Source: Amycolatopsis benzoatilytica AK 16/65 (GTDB lineage: Bacteria > Actinomycetota > Actinomycetes > Mycobacteriales > Pseudonocardiaceae). From it: a stretch of DNA of 64,000 bases. The stretch lies in contig NZ_KB912942.1 of the NCBI RefSeq assembly GCF_000383915.1, forward strand, positions 6,377,175 to 6,441,174, in the 5' to 3' direction. The position numbers were made by a program, and so were the translations under genes. The notes below the pieces were generated by a model that worked only from the letters and a program-made list of their open reading frames with translations, ran no database searches and was not told the origin of the DNA. Numbering within the stretch: position 1 is the stretch's first letter; every line of letters starts with the position of its first letter. Positions 17,105 to 25,474 of the stretch are shown here, piece after piece.

Positions 17105-18145
17105 ATGCTGTACGCCGGAATCAGCTGGACCGCCACGGGTTTCGAGGTGCAAGTGGCCGGGCCGGACGGCCGGATCGACCGGCCGGCGGTGCGCTTCACC
17201 GCGAATCGGCCGAAAGAAATCGCTTCCTATCTGAAGGGGATCGGAAGCGCGGTGACGGTGGTCGTCGACAGCACCAACGGAATGCTCGACGGCGGGCTGA
17301 TGGCGGCCGGGCTGCGGGTGCACCGGGCCGATCCGCAGGTACTGCCCGCTCCCCCGGGCTTCGGTTCGGTGTCCGCGGCGGAACTCGCGCTGACCGCGTG
17401 GCGTGCTCCGGCCGCGGTGGTCCCGCTCGCTATCGAGACCGGTTCGCTCACCGGAAGGCTCGACGAGGTGGCCGCCGGGATCGCCGCCAGCGAGGAGGCG
17501 ACCGCCCGGATGACGGCCGCCGGAAACTGTGTGGTGCACGGCGACCGGGCCCGGCCGGAGATCGCCCTGACCTTCGACGACGGCCCGAATCCGCCGTATA
17601 CCGGCAAGATTCTCGACCTGCTGGAGCGGTACGGCGTCCGCGCGACGTTCTTCTGCGTCGGCCTGAACGCGAGCGCGTCCGGCGAAGACCTGCAGCGCAT
17701 GATCGAACAGGGCCACGAGGTGGGCAACCACACCTGGTCGCACCCGTTCCTGCCGGACCTGTCCGAAACCCAGTTGGCCGACCAGATCGATCGCACCGCC
17801 GAGGCGATCGGCTCCGCCACCGGTGCCGAGCCCGGATATTTCCGGCCGCCGTACGGCTCCCGGACGCCCGCGATCGTCCAATCCCTCGCCGGACGGGGGA
17901 CCAAGGTCGCGTTGTGGGACGTGGACACCGAGGACTGGGCCATGCGAGGCCCGGAAGTCGTCACGAAGACCGTTGCGCACCAGACCCGGCCCGGGTCGGT
18001 CGTGCTCATGCACGACGGCGGCGGCGACCGTTCGCAGACCGTCGCCGCGCTGCCCGCGGTGATCGAAGGACTGCTGTCACGCGGACTGGAGTTCGTCCGC
18101 GTCCAAGACCTGTCTGCTCCGAGTTTCCCGACAGAAGCGAGGTAG
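17105..18145 (+). CDS. Polysaccharide deacetylase with N-terminal IS110-like RNase H-fold domain
   Basis: A 346-residue protein. The C-terminal 200 residues are a NodB-type metal-dependent deacetylase with all motifs: TFDDG at 156-160, HTWSH at 209-213, RPPYG at 247-251 and the late His in VVLMHDGG. The first 110 residues do not match a usual carbohydrate-binding domain. Their pattern (GISWTATGFEVQVAGPDG; VVVDSTNGMLDGGLMAAGL; an Ala/Leu helix after GFGS) follows the DEDD N-terminal domain of IS110 transposases, with the first Asp changed to Ser. There is no signal peptide or membrane segment, so it should act in the cytosol. AGGGGG precedes the ATG. Confidence 0.85.
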   Translation: MLYAGISWTATGFEVQVAGPDGRIDRPAVRFTANRPKEIASYLKGIGSAVTVVVDSTNGMLDGGLMAAGLRVHRADPQVLPAPPGFGSVSAAELALTAWRAPAAVVPLAIETGSLTGRLDEVAAGIAASEEATARMTAAGNCVVHGDRARPEIALTFDDGPNPPYTGKILDLLERYGVRATFFCVGLNASASGEDLQRMIEQGHEVGNHTWSHPFLPDLSETQLADQIDRTAEAIGSATGAEPGYFRPPYGSRTPAIVQSLAGRGTKVALWDVDTEDWAMRGPEVVTKTVAHQTRPGSVVLMHDGGGDRSQTVAALPAVIEGLLSRGLEFVRVQDLSAPSFPTEAR

Positions 18146-18152
18146 TGCGGCC

Positions 18153-19118
18153 ATGATCCATCCGATCGAAACCCAGGAAACCCATGTGGGACCGAGCCTG
18201 CTGCGCCGGCTGGCGGCGGCGTGGCCCAAGCGCGCGACCATCCGCACGGACATGGGCGGGGTGCTCAACCCCGGCGACTACGACCCCGGCCTGCTCGACT
18301 ACCCCCTGCACCTGATGCCGTTCGCCGAGCATCCCCGGTTCGTCGCCGCCTCCGAGGAGCAACGGCTGCGCGTGAACACACTGGCGTGGATCGCCTACAA
18401 CGAAAGGGTGATCGCCGCCGAAGAGTACGTGGCGAACCCGACCTTCGAAAAGCTCGGCCACGGCGTCTTCCCCGGCGTGGACCGGTTCGAGGTCAAAGAG
18501 GCGGTGCAGCAGTCGCACATCGACGAGGTCTGGCACACCTACATGCACATGATGGCGATGCAGCGCACCCGCGAGGCCCGGCAGGTCGAAGCCGAGCACG
18601 GGTTCGCGCAGCCGGTCACCAACCGCAGGCTGTACGCACTGGCGGACACCATGAGCGAGCAATGGCAGCAGGATCTGCTCTATCTCATGTGGACGGCCGT
18701 CGGCGAGATCAGCATCAATGCCTTCCTCGATCTGCTGGCCGGCGACAAGTCGATCCAGCCGATGCACGCACTCGTCGCCCGCCTGCACGCGCGCGACGAG
18801 GCCGCCCACGGCCCGGTGCTGGCCGAGCTGATGAAGGAGATCTACCCGAAGCTGGACCGCAAGCAGCAGGACTTCTTCGTCCGGCACCTGCCCGAGGCGA
18901 TCACCGCGTTCGGGGCCGAGGACTACCAGTTGTGGCCTCAGGTGCTCCGGGTCGCGGGCATCGCGAAGGTCGACGAGATCATCGCGGATTCCCGCAGCCA
19001 GGAGGACGGCGAAGTGATGATGAACGATTTCGGCACCGTGCGCCGGCTGCTGCGCGAACTGGACATCGAGGACAAGGTCGAGTACGACTTCGGGCCGGCC
19101 AAGGACGGCGCGCGATGA
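18153..19118 (+). CDS. AurF-type diiron N-oxygenase
   Basis: A 321-residue non-haem diiron oxygenase of the AurF family, members of which oxidise aromatic or aliphatic amines to hydroxylamine, nitroso or nitro groups. All seven AurF iron ligands can be placed at exactly the AurF spacing: Glu90, Glu125, His128, Glu185, His212, Glu216, His219, the last three in HARDEAAH. The substrate is unknown. It starts 7 nt after the deacetylase and its stop overlaps the next start (ATGA), so it is translationally coupled to the deaminase-fold pair. The family call rests on my alignment with remembered AurF numbering. Confidence 0.9.
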   Translation: MIHPIETQETHVGPSLLRRLAAAWPKRATIRTDMGGVLNPGDYDPGLLDYPLHLMPFAEHPRFVAASEEQRLRVNTLAWIAYNERVIAAEEYVANPTFEKLGHGVFPGVDRFEVKEAVQQSHIDEVWHTYMHMMAMQRTREARQVEAEHGFAQPVTNRRLYALADTMSEQWQQDLLYLMWTAVGEISINAFLDLLAGDKSIQPMHALVARLHARDEAAHGPVLAELMKEIYPKLDRKQQDFFVRHLPEAITAFGAEDYQLWPQVLRVAGIAKVDEIIADSRSQEDGEVMMNDFGTVRRLLRELDIEDKVEYDFGPAKDGAR

Positions 19119-19645
19119 TCCTGACCGGGCCCGAGATCGCCGAGTCGGTGCGCGCCGGCCAGATCGAGATCTCCCCGTTCCACGCCGACCAGGTCAACCC
19201 GAACAGCTACAACGTCCGCCTCGGCGACACGCTGCTGTCCTACCGCGACGAGGTCGTGGACGCCTACCAGGAGAATCCGACCGAGGAGATCCGGCTGCCC
19301 GAGGACGGCTTCGTGCTGCGGCCGGACCGGCTCTACCTCGGGCACACCGAGGAACGGGTCGGCTCGGACGTCTACGTCCCGTTGCTGTTCGGCCGCTCCT
19401 CGGTAGGCAGGCTGGGCCTGTTCGTGGAAATCACCGCACCGATCGGCGACATCGGCTTCCACGGGCAGTGGACGCTGATGCTCTCCCCGGTGCAGCCGTT
19501 GCGGATCTACCCGGGGATGAAGATCGGCCAGATCATGTTTTTCGTCTCGTGCGGCGAGATCGACTTGTACCGGGGGAAGTACCAGTCCGCGATCGGGCCA
19601 CAGGAATCCCGGTACTGGCGCGACAGATTGGCGGCGGTGTCGTGA
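19115..19645 (+). CDS. dCTP deaminase-fold protein A (lacks catalytic Glu)
   Basis: A 176-residue trimeric-fold dCTP deaminase/dUTPase-like protein. It keeps the nucleotide-binding signature RSSVGR (Arg94, Ser95, Ser96, Arg99) and the base-contacting Asp112. At the position of the general-base Glu (27 residues after the first Ser, Glu138 in E. coli Dcd) it has Met122. Classical deamination is therefore unlikely for a homotrimer. It overlaps the N-oxygenase by 4 nt and its paralogue by 4 nt. It may have kept only nucleotide binding, or act together with protein B. Confidence 0.85.
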   Translation: MILTGPEIAESVRAGQIEISPFHADQVNPNSYNVRLGDTLLSYRDEVVDAYQENPTEEIRLPEDGFVLRPDRLYLGHTEERVGSDVYVPLLFGRSSVGRLGLFVEITAPIGDIGFHGQWTLMLSPVQPLRIYPGMKIGQIMFFVSCGEIDLYRGKYQSAIGPQESRYWRDRLAAVS

Positions 19646-20166
19646 TCCTGACCGGTGCCGCGATCGCGACAGCGGTGGCGGCCGGGGACATCGTCATCGA
19701 TCCGTTCGAGCCGGAACGGCTTTCGCCGAACGCCTACGACTGGCGCCTCGGCGACCGGATCCGCACCTGCGGCACGGAACTCGACGCCGCCCGCGCCACC
19801 CCGTTCGCCGAGGAGGTCATCCCGGAGAGCGGCATGGTTCTCCGACCGGGACAGCTGTACCTCGGCATCACCCACGAGCGGACGCATTCGGAGCGGTACG
19901 CCCAGCTCATCAACGGCGATCACACGATCGGCGGACTCGGTGTCTGGGTGCACGTGTCCGCGCCGCTCGGCCACGTCGGCCACGCGATCAGGTGGACGCT
20001 GGAGATCCGGGCCGCGCGCGCGGTCCGGATCTACCCCGGGATGACCTTCGGCAAGATCGTCTTCCTGGCGACGCACGGATCTCTGGCCAGCTATCAGCGC
20101 CTCGGCGACAAGTACACGAACACCGCGGGGATCGGTGCCTCGCGGCTGCACGAGGAGCTGAGATGA
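19642..20166 (+). CDS. dCTP deaminase-fold protein B (keeps Glu, lacks SSxxR)
   Basis: A 174-residue paralogue of the preceding gene with a GTG start in a GTGA overlap. Here the catalytic-type Glu121 is present in WTLEI, but the RSSxxR signature reads DHTIGG (His94, Thr95, Gly98) and the Asp contact is His111. It is the mirror image of protein A. In the Dcd family active sites lie at subunit interfaces, so an A-B heterotrimer might rebuild complete sites; alternatively both are pseudoenzymes used as nucleotide sensors. Which residues come from which subunit must be checked on a structure. Confidence 0.85.
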   Translation: MILTGAAIATAVAAGDIVIDPFEPERLSPNAYDWRLGDRIRTCGTELDAARATPFAEEVIPESGMVLRPGQLYLGITHERTHSERYAQLINGDHTIGGLGVWVHVSAPLGHVGHAIRWTLEIRAARAVRIYPGMTFGKIVFLATHGSLASYQRLGDKYTNTAGIGASRLHEELR

Positions 20167-21236
20167 GCACGCTCACCGGGATCGACCTTCCGCTGGGCAG
20201 CCCGGGCGGCAGCGTCGAACTGCTCTACGACCTCTATCTGGGACCGGAGGCACCGATCGATGCCGCGGTATTCATGCTGGCGCCGGATCGTCCGCGCGGC
20301 GGTGCAGCTGGCGGGCCGAAACTGCTGGACGTCCCGGGCAAACAGCTCGACGGTCCCAGCTTTTGGTCCTATGTAGACAATCTGGCGACCGCGCTCGGCA
20401 GCACCTTCGACGAGGACAGCTTCGACGCGATCCATCTGCAGCACCTCGGATTCGGTGCCACTCCGGCGCTGCTCAAGGCGTTCCCGGAGCATCCGCGGAT
20501 CGCGCTGGTGCACGGGACGGATCTGCTGTTCGCGGCGGATCACCCCACACAGCGGGAAGTCCTGCTCCGGTCCGCCCGGCTCGCCGACTCGATCGTCGTG
20601 CCGACCTCGGCGATGGCCGACCTGGTGCGCGAGATGGCGCCGGTCGGCCCGGACCGGATCGTCCGGGTGCCCTGGGGAATTCCGGACCGGCTGCTCAGCG
20701 ACCCGCCGGTTCGCGGGCCCAGTGCCCGAGACTCCTTCCGCGTGCTCTACGCCGGACGACTGACGGCCGAGAAGGGGGCCGCCGAACTGATCGCGGCCGT
20801 TTCCGGCCTGCCGGACCTGACCCTGTGCATCGCCGCTCCGGAGCACGAGTTCGCCGCGTTGTCGGCCACTGTGGACACCGCCGGTGTCGAGTACCTCGGC
20901 TGGTTCGACCGGGAGGAGCTGTGGCAGGCGTTCGCCCGGCACGACCTCTTGGTCGTTCCGTCCACAACGCTGGAAGCGTTCGGGCTCGTCGCGGTCGAGG
21001 CGCAGGCATGCGGCTTGCCGGTGGTGTATCAGCCGGTTCCGGGCCTGACCGAGGTGCTCGGCGACTCGGCCGCCCGCTCGGACGCGCGATCGCTCGCGGA
21101 CACGGTTCGGTCGCTGCAGAAGGACGACGCGGCGTTGGCGGACCTGCGCGCCGCCGGATCGCGCAACGCAGCCCGGTTCCCGTTGTCCGCGACGGCGGCT
21201 GAACTCGAGTCGCTCGCCTCGCAGGTGCGCCGGTGA
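20163..21236 (+). CDS. Family 4-type (GT-B) glycosyltransferase
   Basis: A 357-residue retaining glycosyltransferase of the GT-B fold. The donor-binding E-x7-E pattern is clear in EAFGLVAVEAQACGLPV, preceded by VLYAGRLTAEKGAAELIAA, the usual start of the C-terminal Rossmann half. There is no membrane segment. The sugar donor and acceptor are not evident. Both ends overlap neighbouring genes by 4 nt, which places it firmly in the N-oxygenase operon. Confidence 0.88.
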   Translation: MSTLTGIDLPLGSPGGSVELLYDLYLGPEAPIDAAVFMLAPDRPRGGAAGGPKLLDVPGKQLDGPSFWSYVDNLATALGSTFDEDSFDAIHLQHLGFGATPALLKAFPEHPRIALVHGTDLLFAADHPTQREVLLRSARLADSIVVPTSAMADLVREMAPVGPDRIVRVPWGIPDRLLSDPPVRGPSARDSFRVLYAGRLTAEKGAAELIAAVSGLPDLTLCIAAPEHEFAALSATVDTAGVEYLGWFDREELWQAFARHDLLVVPSTTLEAFGLVAVEAQACGLPVVYQPVPGLTEVLGDSAARSDARSLADTVRSLQKDDAALADLRAAGSRNAARFPLSATAAELESLASQVRR

Positions 21237-23056
21237 TCGCGCAGCGCGGCCTGTTCGCCGGTCCGGACCCGGCGGTCAGCCGGGAACTTTACGCCCAGAT
21301 CAGTTCCGGCGAGGCCCGCCGCGACCGAACAGCGCTGGCCGTGGAACCCGCTTCGAAGGTCACCGGGAACACCTACTTCGGCCGGTTCCCGGCGAGCTAC
21401 TGGCAGCGTTGGACCGCGGCGACCGCGGTGCGGGTCGAGATGACCGTCAGCGGCGACGGACTGATTTCGCTGCTGGCATCGGACTTCGAGGGCGAGCCGC
21501 GAGTAGCGGCGGCACAACCGGTCAGCGGTCTCCGCGCGGCCGTCGTCTCGCTCGCCGCGCCCCTCGACCGTTTCTTCGACGGCGGCGCGCTGTGGCTGGA
21601 CTGCGAAACCGGGCCAGGACAACAGCTCGTCGTGGAAGACGTGCGGTGGACGGTCGCGGCGCCGCAGCGGCGGCGGCCGGTCGACCTGACCATCTGCACG
21701 ATGAACCGGCCGGCCGACTGCGTCGCCACCCTCGCCTCGCTCGCCGGAGACGAAGCGGCACTCACCCTGGTGCGGGCAGTGCACGTCGTCGATCAGGGAA
21801 CCGAAACCGTACGCGCGCACGAAGGATTTCCGGCGGTCGCCAAGGCGTTGCGAGGCCGGCTGCGGTACCTCACGCAGCCGAACCTCGGCGGCGCGGGCGG
21901 CTTCACCCGGGGGATGTACGAGAGCACCGGCGACCGGAGCGGCGAACCGGCCGACCTGATGTTCATGGACGACGACATTCTCCTCGAACCCGACCTGCTG
22001 GTACGGATGACCGCCTTTTCCGCCTCCGCCGCGGAGCCGCTGATCCTCGGCGGCCAGATGCTGAACCTGTTGCACCCCACCTCGTTGCATGCCGCCGCCG
22101 AGCACACCGATCTCGACCGCATCCGGCCGGGAAGGCCGGCCCGGCACAGCCTGCACGCGGTCGACCTGCTCGCGACCGACCCCGCGACAGGCAGGCCGTA
22201 CCGACAGGAACTCCGGGTCGACGCGGGCTACACCGGCTGGTGGGCTTGCCTGATTCCGCACGAGGTGGTCACCGAGACCGGCTACCCGCTGGCCGTGTTC
22301 TTCCAAGGCGACGACGCGGAATACTCCTACCGGGCGCGGGCGCACGGCTTCCCCACCGTCACTCTGCCCGGCGCGGGCGTGTGGCACACCGATTTCCGGT
22401 GGAAGGACCACGATGAGGTCAACCGGTATTTCATCGTCCGCAACTACACGATCATCGCCGCGTTGCACGGTCGTTTCCCGGTGCTGCGGATCACCGGGAT
22501 CCTGCTCGCCGAACTCGTCGCCGACCTGCTCGGAATGCAGTACGGCGCCGCGGCGACGCTGATCCAGGCGGTGGAGGACTTCCTTGCCGGGCCCGAGATC
22601 CTGCAGGACGGCGGCGTCTCGGCGCTGCGCCGGATCACCGAGTTGCGAGCAGGCTATCCGGAGACGGTGACTCTTCCCGCGACCGCCGTCCCGGGGATCC
22701 GCTCGAACGACATCGTGATCAGCGAGCCGAGCTTCGCCGACCGGCTGGCTCTCGGCCCGTTGCTCGGGATGCACCGGCTCGCAGCCGGCGCGGTGCCGGT
22801 CGGCGAGGCGTCCTGGTGGCGGGTCGGTGCGCTGCGTACGGCCGTCGTGACCGACGCGTCGCAGCGCGGGGTCCGGGTGCGCACTTACCACCGCGCGCAC
22901 CTGCTGCGGCTGGCCCGGCGCGGGGCCCGCGTGCTCGCCCGGTTCGCGGGTTCGGCCTCCGAGGTCCGGGACCGCTACCGCGCCGCGCTGCCGCAGCTTT
23001 CCAGCCGGGCCGAGTGGACCAGGCTGTTCGACGAAAACCCTAGTGTGGAGGACTGA
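21233..23056 (+). CDS. GlfT2-like galactofuranosyltransferase (GT2)
   Basis: A 607-residue protein with the layout of mycobacterial GlfT2: an N-terminal beta-rich domain (residues 1-145), a GT-A core starting at VDLTICTMNRPADC, and a long C-terminal helical region. The catalytic set is intact: metal-binding DDD in MFMDDDILLEPD, acid pair in FFQGDDAEYSYRARAHGF and His in GVWHTDF. GlfT2 builds cell-wall galactan from UDP-galactofuranose. A copy inside an accessory operon may instead work on a dedicated glycan or glycolipid. The start is a GTG in a GTGA overlap. Confidence 0.87.
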   Translation: MIAQRGLFAGPDPAVSRELYAQISSGEARRDRTALAVEPASKVTGNTYFGRFPASYWQRWTAATAVRVEMTVSGDGLISLLASDFEGEPRVAAAQPVSGLRAAVVSLAAPLDRFFDGGALWLDCETGPGQQLVVEDVRWTVAAPQRRRPVDLTICTMNRPADCVATLASLAGDEAALTLVRAVHVVDQGTETVRAHEGFPAVAKALRGRLRYLTQPNLGGAGGFTRGMYESTGDRSGEPADLMFMDDDILLEPDLLVRMTAFSASAAEPLILGGQMLNLLHPTSLHAAAEHTDLDRIRPGRPARHSLHAVDLLATDPATGRPYRQELRVDAGYTGWWACLIPHEVVTETGYPLAVFFQGDDAEYSYRARAHGFPTVTLPGAGVWHTDFRWKDHDEVNRYFIVRNYTIIAALHGRFPVLRITGILLAELVADLLGMQYGAAATLIQAVEDFLAGPEILQDGGVSALRRITELRAGYPETVTLPATAVPGIRSNDIVISEPSFADRLALGPLLGMHRLAAGAVPVGEASWWRVGALRTAVVTDASQRGVRVRTYHRAHLLRLARRGARVLARFAGSASEVRDRYRAALPQLSSRAEWTRLFDENPSVED

Positions 23057-23059
23057 TCC

Positions 23060-23884
23060 ATGGCCCGGCCAGCGTTGGTGGCAACAGATCTCGACGGGAC
23101 GGTCGTGCGCCCGGACGGGACCATCTCCGAACGCACGGTAGCCGCGTTCGCCAGAGTCGAGGAGGCCGGTGCCGAGTTCGTCGTCGCGACTGGACGTCCG
23201 CCGCGCCTGGTGGACGAGATCGCCGCGAGGTTCGGCGACCGGGGCGTCGCGATCTGCTCGAACGGCGCGTTCCTCTACGACATGCACGAGCGGAAGGTCA
23301 TCGAGGAGCACGGCATCTCCCCGGAGGACCTGACCGAGGCGGTTCGCAGGCTGCGCAAGGAGATCCCGGGGATCGGCATCGCCGTGGAGCACGCCGTGGA
23401 CCTGGTAGCGGACGATCTTTACGAACCGTGGGAATGGGACCGGGGCGCGACCGTGGTGCGAGCCGACGACGAGGTCCTGCTGAGCCGCCCGGCGCCGAAA
23501 CTGCTCGGTCGGCACCCGGAATTGTCGGCGGACGAACTGCTCGCGCTCGCCGCGCCAGCCCTGGCCGGGCTGGTGACCGCCTCGCATTCCAACGGCTCCC
23601 GGCTGGTCGAAGCGGTCGCCCTCGGGGTGAACAAGGCGGCCGCGCTCGCCCGGCTGGCACAGCGGTGCGGCATCGGATCCGACCAGGTGATCGCGTTCGG
23701 CGACATGCCCAACGATCTCCCCATGCTGTCCTGGTCCGGCACGGCCTACGGAGTGGCCAACGCACATCCGGACGTCCTCGCGATGGTGGATCACGTGATC
23801 GGGAGCAACCGCGAGGACGGCGTCGCGGCCGTGCTCGAAAACCTCTACCCGGGCGCGAACGAAGGGGCTTCGGCCGATGAGTGA
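23060..23884 (+). CDS. HAD-IIB (Cof-type) phosphatase
   Basis: A 274-residue haloacid-dehalogenase-type phosphatase. Motif I is TDLDGT with both Asp residues, motif II the Thr in VVATGRPP, and motif IV is FGDMPNDLPML. A cap domain of the Cof type sits between. Such enzymes dephosphorylate sugar phosphates and small metabolites. It starts 3 nt after the GT2 stop and overlaps the GH3 gene by 8 nt. In this operon a sugar-phosphate substrate is a fair guess. Confidence 0.88.
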   Translation: MARPALVATDLDGTVVRPDGTISERTVAAFARVEEAGAEFVVATGRPPRLVDEIAARFGDRGVAICSNGAFLYDMHERKVIEEHGISPEDLTEAVRRLRKEIPGIGIAVEHAVDLVADDLYEPWEWDRGATVVRADDEVLLSRPAPKLLGRHPELSADELLALAAPALAGLVTASHSNGSRLVEAVALGVNKAAALARLAQRCGIGSDQVIAFGDMPNDLPMLSWSGTAYGVANAHPDVLAMVDHVIGSNREDGVAAVLENLYPGANEGASADE

Positions 23885-25319
23885 GCTCGACCAGATCGTC
23901 AACGCGTGCCTGCTGCCGGGCTACGAAGGCAGCGCACCGCCTGCCTGGGTGCGCGAGGGCCTTGCCGACGGCATCGCCGGGGTCGCCCTGTTCCCGGCCA
24001 ACCTGGAGGGCGGCCGGCAGTCGCTCGTCCGGCACGCCCGCGCCGTACGAGCGATCGCGCCGGACGCGTTGATCGCGGTGGACGAGGAGGGCGGCGACGT
24101 CACCCGGCTCGACTACGAGACAGGCAGCGCCAGTCCCGGAAACCTCGCGTTGGGCGAAATCGACGATCCAGCGCTGACCGGACGGGTGGCGGCGGAGATC
24201 GCGGCCGACTTGAAGGCGTGCGGCGTCAACTTCAACCTGGCGCCGTCGATCGACGTCAACAGCAGCCCGGACAACCCGATCATCGGCGTGCGCTCCTTCG
24301 GCGCCGATCCCGAACGGGTCGGGGTGCACGGCGCGTCCTTCATCCGGGCCATGCAGGACGAGGGGGTGGCGGCGGTCGCCAAGCATTTCCCCGGGCACGG
24401 CGACACGGTGACCGATTCGCATCGCTCCCTGCCCGTCGTCGACTGTTCGGAGGAAACCTTCCGGCAGCGAGAGCTGCCGCCATTCGTAGCGGCGATCCGG
24501 GCGAAGGTGCGCGCGATGATGACGGCACACGTGCTCTACCCGGCACTGGACCCGGACAATCCGGCGACGCTGAGCCGCCGTCTGCTGCACGACCTGGTCC
24601 GCAAGGAACTGGGCTACGAAGGCGTGCTGCTCTCCAGCGCGATCGCGATCGAAGCGGGCCAGGGGAACCCGGACATCGGCGCGGTGGCGGTACGGGCGCT
24701 GCGAGCCGGTTCGGACCTGCTCCTGCTCGGTCCGGGCGACGGCGAGAAGCTGTGCGCGGCGATCCGCTCCGCCGTGACCGAGGCCGTTCGCTCCGGCGAG
24801 CTCACCGCGGCGGTGCTGGAAACCGCGGCTGCCAGAGTGCGAGCGCTGCGGGAATCCTCGGCCCCGCAGCGGAGCGGCCTGGAGGCGGCCCGGCGGGCGA
24901 TCCGGCTCGAGGGGGACGTCGCCCTGCTCGCTCCCGCGGTGGTGGTCGAGCTGCGAGCCGCCGGGAACGCGGCGGTCGGGGAGGCGCAGTGGAGCCTGGC
25001 CGACCGGCTGGCCGCACTGGATGCCGCGGAGTCCACGGTCCGGGTGCACGCCGACGAGCCGACCCCGGACCAGGTGTTGCCGGCAAGCGGGCCGGTCGTC
25101 CTCGTGGCACGGGACGCCTACCGGACCCCCTGGCAGCGAGACTGGCTGCGCAAGGCGCTGGCACTCCGGCCGGACGCTGTCCTCGTGGCGGTGGGAATGC
25201 CCGACGACGTGACTCCGGAGGTCAGCGCGAGCATTCGCACGTTCGGTGCCGCCGCGGTCAACATCGAGGCGGCAGCGGAGGCACTCACCAGCCGGCTGGC
25301 CGCGACGCGATCGAGGTGA
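23877..25319 (+). CDS. GH3 (NagZ-like) protein lacking the catalytic nucleophile
   Basis: A 480-residue family 3 glycoside hydrolase homologue. The NagZ-type loop is intact, KHFPGHGDTVTDSH (Lys169 to His182), which in NagZ carries the Asp-His acid/base pair and recognises N-acetylglucosamine. The nucleophile segment, normally like VISDALDM, reads VLLSSAIAI, so Ser254 replaces the essential Asp. Ordinary hydrolysis is unlikely. There is no signal peptide. The C-terminal 150 residues form an extra domain. It ends the operon. It may bind a GlcNAc-like ligand or have a changed chemistry. Confidence 0.85.
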   Translation: MSELDQIVNACLLPGYEGSAPPAWVREGLADGIAGVALFPANLEGGRQSLVRHARAVRAIAPDALIAVDEEGGDVTRLDYETGSASPGNLALGEIDDPALTGRVAAEIAADLKACGVNFNLAPSIDVNSSPDNPIIGVRSFGADPERVGVHGASFIRAMQDEGVAAVAKHFPGHGDTVTDSHRSLPVVDCSEETFRQRELPPFVAAIRAKVRAMMTAHVLYPALDPDNPATLSRRLLHDLVRKELGYEGVLLSSAIAIEAGQGNPDIGAVAVRALRAGSDLLLLGPGDGEKLCAAIRSAVTEAVRSGELTAAVLETAAARVRALRESSAPQRSGLEAARRAIRLEGDVALLAPAVVVELRAAGNAAVGEAQWSLADRLAALDAAESTVRVHADEPTPDQVLPASGPVVLVARDAYRTPWQRDWLRKALALRPDAVLVAVGMPDDVTPEVSASIRTFGAAAVNIEAAAEALTSRLAATRSR

Positions 25320-25383
25320 ACCTCGAGCCGGCCGCCCAGCAGCCGACGCGGAGTGATCCGCCAGTCCCCGTTGACTACTCAAC

Positions 25384-25400
25384 GTCACAACGGTTGTGAC
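25384..25400 (+). promoter_or_regulatory. 17-bp perfect palindrome in the protease promoter region
   Basis: GTCACAACGGTTGTGAC reads the same on both strands apart from its central base. It lies 74 nt upstream of the protease ATG, just behind TTGACT at 25371, which may be the -35 box. That position is typical for a repressor site. Confidence 0.5.
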
Positions 25401-25474
25401 TGGCACCACTCTCTGGTGTGATGAACCCCCGATGCCTACTTGCCAGTAGCAACCGGCCTCTCGAAGGGAGCCCA

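Noticed and set aside
21029..23902. A 957-codon open frame on the minus strand opposite the GT4, GT2 and HAD genes
   Set aside because: It is antisense to three well-supported genes with catalytic motifs, has no recognisable domain and owes its length to high GC in the third codon position.
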